64,000 bases of DNA from Rhodanobacter sp. (GTDB lineage: Bacteria > Pseudomonadota > Gammaproteobacteria > Xanthomonadales > Rhodanobacteraceae), in contig JANJTA010000005.1 in assembly GCA_024711345.1 (NCBI GenBank), forward strand, positions 90,700 through 154,699, in the 5' to 3' direction. Every line of letters starts with the position of its first letter. The stretch's first letter is position 1. This document shows, one piece after another, positions 8,533 to 15,542 of this stretch. Both the position numbers and the translations under genes were made by a program. The notes beneath the pieces were generated by a model that had not been told where the DNA came from, did no database searches, and saw only the letters and a list, made by a program, of their open reading frames with translations.

Positions 8533-9165
8533 TCAGGGCGACGGAGCGCGGCCGAAGCCGGTGTCGCCGCCGGGCAGGAGCGCCGGCGCCGGGCCGGCCA
8601 CGGCGAGCAGGGACTGCGCGTAGCTGTCTTCCATGCTGATGGTGGAGACCTCGTCCCAGGCGAAGAACGAAGGCTCGCGCATCCACTCGGCGTCGGGGCT
8701 GAGTTCCTGCAGGTTGAAGCCGTCTTCCTCGACGTCGATCAGGCGGCCGATGTAGCAGACCTCGGACTCGTCCTCGCTGTCCACGTGCACGCCGATCACC
8801 GGCGCCTGTGCGCCGGCGGCCTGGATCACCTCGCGGATGTTGTCCAGCGGGAACCCGCGCGGCATGCGCGGCAGGATCTGCTTCAGCGCCAGCGCCTTCT
8901 CCATGAAGGCGTGGTGCTTGTCCGGCGCCTCCAGTTCGGTGACGTCGCGATGGCGCATCACGTACATGCCGTCGTAGCTGATGCCGTCGCCGACCACCCA
9001 GAGCAGGAAGAATTCGCGACCCACCCCGCCCACGTAGCCGCAGAAGCTGCCGTGCTCAAGCTCCTCGCGCCACAACCGCACCAGCGTCCGTTTCTGCTGC
9101 GCCTCGCGCAACTGGGCGCGCTGGCCGGTGTTCTTCAGTTCAATAACGTTGTTCACGGCGTTCAT
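8533..9165 (-). CDS. Conserved hypothetical protein downstream of hslU
   Basis: I do not recognise this 210-residue protein. It has no signal peptide or membrane segment. It is mixed hydrophobic and acidic, with aromatic stretches such as FFLLWVVGDGISYDGMYVMRH and an acidic region DSEDESEVCYIGRLIDVEEDG. The C-terminal 20 residues are Pro/Gly/Ala-rich. It starts 27 bp after hslU on the same strand and may be cotranscribed with hslVU. A soluble cytoplasmic protein is likely; I offer no function. Confidence 0.75.
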   Translation of the reverse strand: MNAVNNVIELKNTGQRAQLREAQQKRTLVRLWREELEHGSFCGYVGGVGREFFLLWVVGDGISYDGMYVMRHRDVTELEAPDKHHAFMEKALALKQILPRMPRGFPLDNIREVIQAAGAQAPVIGVHVDSEDESEVCYIGRLIDVEEDGFNLQELSPDAEWMREPSFFAWDEVSTISMEDSYAQSLLAVAGPAPALLPGGDTGFGRAPSP

Positions 9166-9192
9166 TTTAGCAGATCGGCCTGACCGGCTTGT

Positions 9193-10527
9193 TCAGAGGA
9201 TGTAGCGGCTGAGGTCTTCGTCCCTGGCCAGGACACCCAGGCTTTTATCCACATGTTCGGCGTCGATCAGGTACTTTTCGCCGGATTTGTCCGCGGCCTC
9301 ATAGGAAATCTTCTCCAGCAGACGCTCCATCACGGTGTGCAGGCGGCGGGCACCGATGTTCTCGGTGCGCTCGTTCACCTGGAACGCGACCTCGGCCAGC
9401 CGATCGATGCCCGAGTCGGTGAACTCGATGATGACGCCCTCGGTGCCGAGCAGGGCGGCGTACTGCTTGGTCAGCGCGTTGTGCGGCTCGCGCAGGATGC
9501 GCTTGAAGTCATCCACCGACAGCGCGGAGAGCTCCACCCGGATCGGCAGGCGGCCCTGCAGCTCGGGAATCAGGTCCGACGGCTTGGCCAGCGAGAACGC
9601 GCCGGAGGCGATGAACAGCATGTGGTCGGTCTTCAGCGGGCCGTACTTGGTGGACACGGTGGAGCCTTCCACCAGCGGCAGCAGGTCGCGCTGCACGCCC
9701 TCGCGGCTGACCCCGGAGTGGCCGTAGTCGGAGCGCTGCGCCACCTTGTCGATCTCGTCGATGAACACGATGCCGTTCTGCTCGGCCGCTTCTACCGCCT
9801 GCGCACGCACTTCCTCGTCGTTGAGCAGCTTGCCGGCCTCCTCGTCGATCAAGAGCGGCCGCGCCAGCTTGATCGCCAGCTTGCGGCTCTGCGTCTTGGC
9901 GCCGCCGAGGTTCTGGAACATCTGGCGCAGCTGTGCGCCCATTTCCTCCATGCCCGGCGGCGACATGATCTCCACGCCCACGTTCATGGCGAAATCCAGC
10001 TCGATCTCGCGTTCGTCCAGCGCGCCCTCGCGCAGCTGCTTGCGCAGCTTCTGGCGAGTGTCGCTGTCGGTGGCCGGCGCGGCGTCATGGCTCCAGTCGG
10101 TCGGCGTCTGCCGGCGCGGCAGCAGCGCGTCCAGGATGCGGTCCTCGGCGCGGTCCTCGGCCTGGCTGCGCACGCGCTTGATCGCCTGCTCGCGGGTCAG
10201 CTTGTAGGCCACGTCGGCCAGATCGCGGATGATCGACTCCACGTCCTTGCCCACGTAGCCCACCTCGGTGAACTTGGTCGCCTCCACCTTCACGAACGGC
10301 GCGTTGGCCAGCGTGGCCAGGCGCCGCGCGATCTCGGTCTTGCCCACGCCGGTGGGGCCGATCATCAGGATGTTCTTCGGGGTGACCTCGTTGCGCATGG
10401 CCGGCTCCAGCTGCATGCGCCGCCAGCGGCTGCGCAGCGCCACCGCCACCGCGCGCTTGGCGTCGTGCTGGCCGATGATGTAGCGGTCGAGTTCGTTGAC
10501 GATTTCGCGGGGGGTCAGTTCGGACAT
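9193..10527 (-). CDS. hslU: ATP-dependent protease ATPase subunit HslU
   Basis: HslU is the AAA+ unfoldase that feeds substrates to the HslV peptidase. The 444-residue protein has Walker A GPTGVGKT at residues 57-64, Walker B VFIDEIDK, the intermediate domain between them, and the C-terminal end LSRYIL that docks into HslV. It lies downstream of hslV on the same strand. An unusually structured 122-bp gap with an inverted repeat separates the two genes. Confidence 0.98.
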   Translation of the reverse strand: MSELTPREIVNELDRYIIGQHDAKRAVAVALRSRWRRMQLEPAMRNEVTPKNILMIGPTGVGKTEIARRLATLANAPFVKVEATKFTEVGYVGKDVESIIRDLADVAYKLTREQAIKRVRSQAEDRAEDRILDALLPRRQTPTDWSHDAAPATDSDTRQKLRKQLREGALDEREIELDFAMNVGVEIMSPPGMEEMGAQLRQMFQNLGGAKTQSRKLAIKLARPLLIDEEAGKLLNDEEVRAQAVEAAEQNGIVFIDEIDKVAQRSDYGHSGVSREGVQRDLLPLVEGSTVSTKYGPLKTDHMLFIASGAFSLAKPSDLIPELQGRLPIRVELSALSVDDFKRILREPHNALTKQYAALLGTEGVIIEFTDSGIDRLAEVAFQVNERTENIGARRLHTVMERLLEKISYEAADKSGEKYLIDAEHVDKSLGVLARDEDLSRYIL

Positions 10528-10555
10528 GGGGCACCGGGAACGTTGGGTTTCAGCT

Positions 10556-10622
10556 CGTCATTCCGGCGCAGGCCGGAATCGCTCCTGGTTGAAATGCGAT
10601 TCCGGCCTGCGCCCGAATGACG
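10556..10622. repeat. Intergenic inverted repeat, family B, inside hslVU
   Basis: The arms CGTCATTCCGGCGCAGGCCG (starting 10556) and its near-complement ending at 10622 enclose a short loop; the arms are about 27 bases with few mismatches. It lies between hslV and hslU, within what should be one transcript, so the hairpin would be transcribed. I saw no second copy in the window. Confidence 0.75.
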
Positions 10623-10649
10623 ACTCTGGAGAGCATCGGCGCGCTGCGC

Positions 10650-11186
10650 CTACAGCTCTTCGATGGACGTGTTGTGATTGGTGTAGATGCAGATGTCGCC
10701 GGCGATCTTCAGCGCCTTCTCGACGATGGTGCGCGCGTCCAGCTCGGTGTTCTCCAGCAGGGCCATCGCGGCGGACTGGGCGAACGGGCCGCCCGAGCCG
10801 ATCGCGATCAGGCCGTGCTCGGGTTCCACCACGTCGCCGTTGCCGGAGATCAGCAATGAGGTTTCCCGGTCGGCCACCGCCAGCATCGCCTCGAGCCGGC
10901 CGAAGCGGCGGTCGGTGCGCCATTCCTTGGCCATCTCCACCGCCGCGCGGGTGAGGTTGTTGTTGTGCTTCTCCAGCTTCTGCTCGAACAGTTCGAACAG
11001 GGTGAACGCGTCGGCGGTGGCGCCGGCGAAGCCAGCCACCACCTCGCCGGTCTTGCCCAGCCGGCGCACCTTGCGCGCGTTGCCCTTCATCACCGTGTTG
11101 CCCAACGTGACCTGGCCGTCGCTGCCGATCACGACGCGGCCGCCGCGGCGCACGCAGACGATGGTGGTGGCGTGGAAGGATTCCAT
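10650..11186 (-). CDS. hslV: ATP-dependent protease peptidase subunit HslV
   Basis: HslV is the proteasome-like threonine peptidase of the HslVU complex. The 178-residue product carries a six-residue propeptide (MESFHA) before the catalytic threonine of TTIVCVRR, so it needs processing, unlike the enteric form where only Met is removed. The segment [15 protein letters not shown] and the C-terminal region [16 protein letters not shown] match the family closely. It follows xerC and precedes hslU on the same strand. Confidence 0.98.
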   Translation of the reverse strand: MESFHATTIVCVRRGGRVVIGSDGQVTLGNTVMKGNARKVRRLGKTGEVVAGFAGATADAFTLFELFEQKLEKHNNNLTRAAVEMAKEWRTDRRFGRLEAMLAVADRETSLLISGNGDVVEPEHGLIAIGSGGPFAQSAAMALLENTELDARTIVEKALKIAGDICIYTNHNTSIEEL

Positions 11187-11259
11187 GGGAGCTCCGCAGT
11201 TGTGCTTGAGCGGATGAAGTGGGGTCGTGGGCGGTGGCCTTCAATGTCGCGGTACGAAC

Positions 11260-11407
11260 CCTTCTCCCCTCGGGAGAAGGTGGCGCGTAGCGCCGGATGA
11301 GGGTGCGGTCGAAGCGCGGTGGGGAATCGAGCGAGAAACAGCTTCCTTCTTGAACATTGCGCGGGCCCCGAACCCTCACCCCAACCCCTCTCCCGCAGGG
11401 AGAGGGG
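11260..11407. repeat. Intergenic repeat, family C copy 1
   Basis: This 148-bp element between xerC and hslV starts with CCTTCTCCCCTCGGGAGAAGG, itself a hairpin, contains GGATGAGGGTGCGG, and ends with ACCCTCACCCCAACCCC plus a second hairpin CTCTCCCGCAGGGAGAG. A second copy lies at 46741-46850. Confidence 0.8.
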
Positions 11408-11416
11408 TTTCAAGGA

Positions 11417-12304
11417 TCACGGCTTGCGCTTCGCTCTCGGGTGGGCGGCGTCGTAGACGCGGGCCAGATGCTGGAAATCCAGATGCGTGTAGATCTGCGT
11501 GGTGGCGATGTCGGCGTGGCCGAGCAGCTCCTGCACCGCGCGCAGGTCGCCGGAGGATTCCAGCATGTGGCTGGCGAAGGTATGGCGCAGCAGGTGCGGG
11601 TGGATGTGCTTCGGCATGCCCTGTTGCAGCGCCAGCTTGTTCAGGCGCAGCTGCACCGTGCGCGGGCTGATCGGCGCGCCGCCGCGGCCGCGGAACACCG
11701 GGCCGTCGGCCGGCATGCCCTCGGCGGCGCCGAGCGCGCGCAGCGCGGCCACGGCGTGGCGACCGACCGGCACGATGCGGGTCTTGCTGCCCTTGCCGAG
11801 TACGCGCACCTCGCCGTCGTCGAGCCGGAGGTCCAGCCAGCGCAGGCTGACCAGCTCGGACAGGCGCAGCCCGCTGGAATAGAACAGCTCCAGCATCGCG
11901 CGGTCGCGCGTGGCCAGCGCGCCGTCGCCGCCGGTTTCCACCAGCGCGGTCGCTTCGTCCACGTCGAGCACCTGCGGCAGCTTGCGGCGCACCTTCGGGC
12001 CGCGCACGCCGAGCAGCGGATCATTCGTCAACCGACCTTCGCGGGCGAGCTGGCGGAACAGGCTGCGGCACGAGGACAGCAGGCGCTGCAGGCTCTTCGG
12101 CGCCAGGCCGGCGCGATGTTCGCCGGCGATGAAGCTGCGCATCCGGTTCGCATCCAATGCATCGAACGCGACCAGCTGCTGCTCCTGCATGTAGCGCAGC
12201 AGCTTGGCCAGGTCGCGGCGATAGCCGGCCAGCGTATGCGGCGAGGCGTGCCGCTCGCCAGCGAGGCGGGCGAGCCATTGCTCGACCTGTTGGGCGGGTG
12301 TCAT
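11417..12304 (-). CDS. xerC: Tyrosine recombinase XerC
   Basis: XerC acts with XerD at dif sites to resolve chromosome dimers. The 295-residue protein has the N-terminal SAM-like DNA-binding domain starting MTPAQQVEQWLARL and the catalytic domain with GLRLSELVSLRW, HLLRHTFASHML and LGHADIATTQIYTHL, covering the Arg, His-x-x-Arg, His and Tyr residues. I chose the ATG at 12304; the frame stays open further upstream inside the DUF484 gene. It follows that gene after 5 bp. Confidence 0.96.
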   Translation of the reverse strand: MTPAQQVEQWLARLAGERHASPHTLAGYRRDLAKLLRYMQEQQLVAFDALDANRMRSFIAGEHRAGLAPKSLQRLLSSCRSLFRQLAREGRLTNDPLLGVRGPKVRRKLPQVLDVDEATALVETGGDGALATRDRAMLELFYSSGLRLSELVSLRWLDLRLDDGEVRVLGKGSKTRIVPVGRHAVAALRALGAAEGMPADGPVFRGRGGAPISPRTVQLRLNKLALQQGMPKHIHPHLLRHTFASHMLESSGDLRAVQELLGHADIATTQIYTHLDFQHLARVYDAAHPRAKRKP

Positions 12305-12309
12305 CGCTC

Positions 12310-12996
12310 TCAGGAAATATCCCGCGAACGCGCCAGCGCGGCGGTGATGGTGGCCGAGATCATCTTCAGGAACAGCGTGCCCATGCCGGGCTGGAAACGG
12401 TCCGGGTTGGCGCTGCCGATCGCCAGGATGCCGCATTCGCCCAGACGCATCAGCGCGACCGAGCGGATCTGCCCGGCGTCGACGCCGAACAGGCGTTCGA
12501 GCTTCTCGGCGGACAGCCGGCCGGAAACCGGTTCGTTCTTCTGCAGGAACTCGCTGAACTCCGGCAGCGCAGCGGCGCCGCCGGGAATCTGCTGCAGCCA
12601 GTCCGCGCGCGGCAGCCGCGGCTGCTCGCCGAACAGCAGCAGGCGCACCTGCTCGGTGTGGAAATCCGCGCTGAGCTTGGCGATCACCGTGCGCGCGGTC
12701 ACTTCCATGGTGTTCGCGCGCAGCAGCGCCACGGTGAGCGCGTGCACGCGCTCCATCAGCTTCTCGTTCTCGGCGGCGATGGCGATCAGCTCGGCCAGCT
12801 GGCGTTCGAGTTCCGCGTTCTTGTCGCGCAGGCTCTGCAACTGGTACACCGCCAGCGACGACACCGCACCCTGCCCGCGCGGCATGGTCAGCCTGGCGGC
12901 CAGCTCGGGGTACTCGCTGAGGAACTCCGGATGGCGCTTCAGGTAGGCGGCGACCACGCGGGCCTGGGTGGCGTCGTCAAGCAGGGTGGCAGTCAT
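12310..12996 (-). CDS. DUF484 family protein (GAF-like)
   Basis: The 228-residue protein is a full-length member of DUF484. It has a short N-terminal helical part, a coiled-coil-like stretch around residues 52-85 (rich in Leu, Glu and Ala) and a C-terminal GAF-like domain ending near IGSANPDRFQPGMGTLFLK. Its function is not known. The gene order dapF-DUF484-xerC is conserved in many gammaproteobacteria, which suggests a link to cell-wall or chromosome-dimer functions, but this is only inference. Confidence 0.9.
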   Translation of the reverse strand: MTATLLDDATQARVVAAYLKRHPEFLSEYPELAARLTMPRGQGAVSSLAVYQLQSLRDKNAELERQLAELIAIAAENEKLMERVHALTVALLRANTMEVTARTVIAKLSADFHTEQVRLLLFGEQPRLPRADWLQQIPGGAAALPEFSEFLQKNEPVSGRLSAEKLERLFGVDAGQIRSVALMRLGECGILAIGSANPDRFQPGMGTLFLKMISATITAALARSRDIS

Positions 12997-13090
12997 GCGC
13001 GGGCATCCTCGAAGCGTGGCGGAGCGCGCGAGGGAAGCGCGCCATCCGGCCGGAGTGTGCGATGGACACGCGCGCGCTTCAACCGCCGCG

Positions 13091-13939
13091 TCAGGCCGCC
13101 GCCGCGGGCACCGGCCACTCGCCTTCGAACGCGAACGCGGCCGGGCCGGTCATCCACAGCGTGTGGCCGGGGCCGGCCCAGTCGATGCGCAGCGTGCCGC
13201 CGGGCAGCTCGACCGCCACCGCGGCGTCGACCTCGCCGCGCCGCCGCAGCACCGCCATCGCGGCGCAGGCGCCGGTGCCGCAGGCCAGCGTCCAGCCGGC
13301 GCCGCGTTCGTGCACGCGCAGGCGCAGGCGGCCGCGATCCATCTGCTGCACGAAGCCGGCGTTGGCGCCCAGGGCGAAGCGCGGATGATTCGTCAGCAGC
13401 GGCCCCAGCTGCAGCAACGCGGGGTCGGCCAGGTCGTCCACCGCGACCACCGCGTGCGGGTTGCCCATCGACACCGCGCCGATGTCCAGCGTCGCGCCGG
13501 CCACGGCAAGCTCGTAATGGTCGGCCGCGGCGTCGGCCGCGAACGGGATCCGCTTGGGTTCGAACACCGGTTCGCCCATGTCCACGGTGACCTCATTCGC
13601 GCCGAGCAGGCGCACCGTCACCGGGCCGGACGGGCTCTCGATCGTCACGTCCGCGCCGATCGCCAGCGCGCCGGCGCGGTGCAGCCAGGCGGCCACGCAG
13701 CGCACGCCGTTGCCGCACTGGCCCGACGGCGTGCCGTCGGCGTTCCAGATGCCGTAGTAGAACGCAGCGCCCGGGCTGCGCGCGGGCTCCACGCTGAGCA
13801 GCTGGTCGAAGCCCACGCCGGTATGGCGGTCGGCCAGCGCGCGGATCTGCGCCGCATCCAGCGCAAACGCACGCTGCCGGCAATCCAGCACGACGAAGTC
13901 GTTGCCGATGCCGTGCATTTTCGAGAAGCGCAGCTGCAT
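13091..13939 (-). CDS. dapF: Diaminopimelate epimerase
   Basis: DapF converts LL- to meso-diaminopimelate for peptidoglycan and lysine. The 282-residue protein begins MQLRFSKMHGIGNDFVVLD and has the two catalytic cysteines at C75 (SGQCGNGVRC) and C220 (LACGTGAC). I chose the ATG at 13939 because the family starts exactly there. It lies 13 bp after lptM and 94 bp before the DUF484 gene on the same strand. Confidence 0.98.
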   Translation of the reverse strand: MQLRFSKMHGIGNDFVVLDCRQRAFALDAAQIRALADRHTGVGFDQLLSVEPARSPGAAFYYGIWNADGTPSGQCGNGVRCVAAWLHRAGALAIGADVTIESPSGPVTVRLLGANEVTVDMGEPVFEPKRIPFAADAAADHYELAVAGATLDIGAVSMGNPHAVVAVDDLADPALLQLGPLLTNHPRFALGANAGFVQQMDRGRLRLRVHERGAGWTLACGTGACAAMAVLRRRGEVDAAVAVELPGGTLRIDWAGPGHTLWMTGPAAFAFEGEWPVPAAAA

Positions 13940-13952
13940 GGACGAACGCCGC

Positions 13953-14129
13953 TCAGTGCTGGCCGGCAGCCGGATCAGCAACGCTGGCCGGCAGCGCGGG
14001 CGTCGCCGGCGGCACCATGGTCGAGGCCGCGGCCGGCGGGCTCGGCAGCACCAGCGGCCCCTTGTTGCCGCAGCCGGCAAGCGCGGCAACGGCGAGGCAG
14101 AACGGCAGCAGCAGGAAGGATCGGCGCAT
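13953..14129 (-). CDS. lptM: LptM (YifL) small lipoprotein
   Basis: LptM is a short outer-membrane lipoprotein reported to help assemble the LptD lipopolysaccharide translocon. The 58-residue precursor has a basic start, a hydrophobic stretch and a lipobox LAGC with the lipidated Cys at residue 20, followed at once by the family signature GNKGPL. The rest is Pro/Ala-rich. It lies immediately upstream of dapF, as in other proteobacteria. Confidence 0.92.
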   Translation of the reverse strand: MRRSFLLLPFCLAVAALAGCGNKGPLVLPSPPAAASTMVPPATPALPASVADPAAGQH

Positions 14130-14241
14130 GGTCGGGATTCCTCGAAGACAGGCGCAGTATAGCGAGGCACCGCGGCCCGGCCGCGGCATCGCCGCTATCA
14201 TGCGCGTACGGATCGCACGACGCGGCGACGAGGTAACCACG

Positions 14242-14931
14242 ATGGACTGGAGCGCGCTGCTGCGCCTGCCGATGACCCTGCTGCTGGTGCTGGCGGCGGT
14301 ATTTGCGTTGATCACCCTGGTGCAGCTGGTGGCATTGCGTCAGCGCCTGCGCCGTGGCCGCCGCCTCGCCGCCAGCTGGCGCGCGCTGCTGTGCCTGGCC
14401 TGCTTCGCGCTGACCCTGCTGCTGGCCGGCGCCGGCGCCGCGCTGCGCGGCTACCGGTTGCTCGGCAGCGAGGCGCCGGTGGTCGAAATCGACGCGCGCA
14501 TCCTGTCGCCGCAGCGCTGGGCGCTCACCCTGAGCTGGCCCGACGGCAGCACGCGCCAGCTGCAGCTGGCCGGCGACGCCTGGCGCGTCGAGGCGGTCGT
14601 GCTGAAGTGGAAGCTGCCGGCGCTGCTGGCCGGCGTGCCGCCGCTGTACCGGCTCGACCGGCTGTCCGGCCGCTACGACGACCCCGCGCAGGAGGCGGTG
14701 GCGCCGCGCACGGTGATCGGCTTCGGCGAAGCCGGCGCATTCGACCTGCTCAACCTGAAGCAGCAATACCCGCGCTGGCTGCCCGAGATCGACACCGTCT
14801 ACGGCAGCGGCGCGTTCCTGCCGCTGGTCGATGGCGGCCACTACACGGTGAGCCTGATGCGCACCGGCGCGCTGGTGGCACGGGCGGATGCCGCGACTGC
14901 CGAGAAGATCAGCCACCCGCTGGGCGGCTGA
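14242..14931 (+). CDS. Inner-membrane protein of unknown function
   Basis: The 229-residue protein has two N-terminal membrane segments (about residues 8-30 and 44-68) separated by an Arg-rich loop, then a soluble domain of about 150 residues that would face the periplasm. Motifs include WALTLSWPDGS and a segment YRLDRLSGRYDD. I do not recognise the domain. It is divergent from lptM-dapF and convergent with idi. An in-frame ATG 14 codons upstream is possible, but the membrane segment fits the start I chose. Confidence 0.8.
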   Translation: MDWSALLRLPMTLLLVLAAVFALITLVQLVALRQRLRRGRRLAASWRALLCLACFALTLLLAGAGAALRGYRLLGSEAPVVEIDARILSPQRWALTLSWPDGSTRQLQLAGDAWRVEAVVLKWKLPALLAGVPPLYRLDRLSGRYDDPAQEAVAPRTVIGFGEAGAFDLLNLKQQYPRWLPEIDTVYGSGAFLPLVDGGHYTVSLMRTGALVARADAATAEKISHPLGG

Positions 14932-14974
14932 GGCAGGCGGCTCGCGTCGTCACTCGCGCCCGGCATCCGGCGGA

Positions 14975-15523
14975 TCAGTCATCGGCCCATGCCGCGAGCG
15001 CCGGGTCCTGGCGCAGTCGCGCCCATTCGAGTTTCAGCCAGGGCGTGAAGCGCTCCGGCCAACGGGCGATCTCGCGATCGAGCGCGGCCGGTGTGACGAA
15101 ACGCCAGGCCGCGACCTCGGCGGGATTGGCGCGCACCGGTTGCGTGCAGGTGCCGGCGTAGACCCAGCACAGTTCGTGCTCGGCGCCGAGGTCGCGGTAG
15201 TCGGCCTGGTACTCGAACTTGAACAGGTAGCGCAGCGGGCAGCGCATGCCCAGCTCCTGCTGCAGGCGTCGTTCGGTGGCCTGCTCCATGCTTTCGCCCT
15301 GGCGCGGATGGCTGCAGCAACTGTTGGCCCAGTAGCCGGGCCACAGCCGCTTGCCGCGGCTGCGTTGCTGCAACAGCAGCTCGCCGTGCCCGTTGAAGAC
15401 GAACAGCGAGAACGCACGATGGCGCTGGCCGCGACCGTCGTGGGCGGCCGCCTTGCTGGCGTAGCCGACCGCGCGATCGTCGGCATCGACCAGGATCAGC
15501 TGCTCGGCTTCGGAGGAGACCAT
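14975..15523 (-). CDS. idi: Isopentenyl-diphosphate isomerase, type 1
   Basis: This Nudix-fold enzyme interconverts IPP and DMAPP. The 182-residue protein matches the length of the E. coli enzyme. It has the metal and catalytic segment ANSCCSHPRQGE with the active cysteine at about C70, the Nudix helix ATERRLQQELG, and EHELCW with the active glutamate. I chose the ATG at 15523; a TTG nine codons upstream would overlap the preceding gene. It starts 19 bp after the reductase-kinase gene and is the last gene of the mevalonate operon, the step after its product IPP. Confidence 0.96.
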   Translation of the reverse strand: MVSSEAEQLILVDADDRAVGYASKAAAHDGRGQRHRAFSLFVFNGHGELLLQQRSRGKRLWPGYWANSCCSHPRQGESMEQATERRLQQELGMRCPLRYLFKFEYQADYRDLGAEHELCWVYAGTCTQPVRANPAEVAAWRFVTPAALDREIARWPERFTPWLKLEWARLRQDPALAAWADD

Positions 15524-15542
15524 GGGGTGGCGTAGCGACGCG

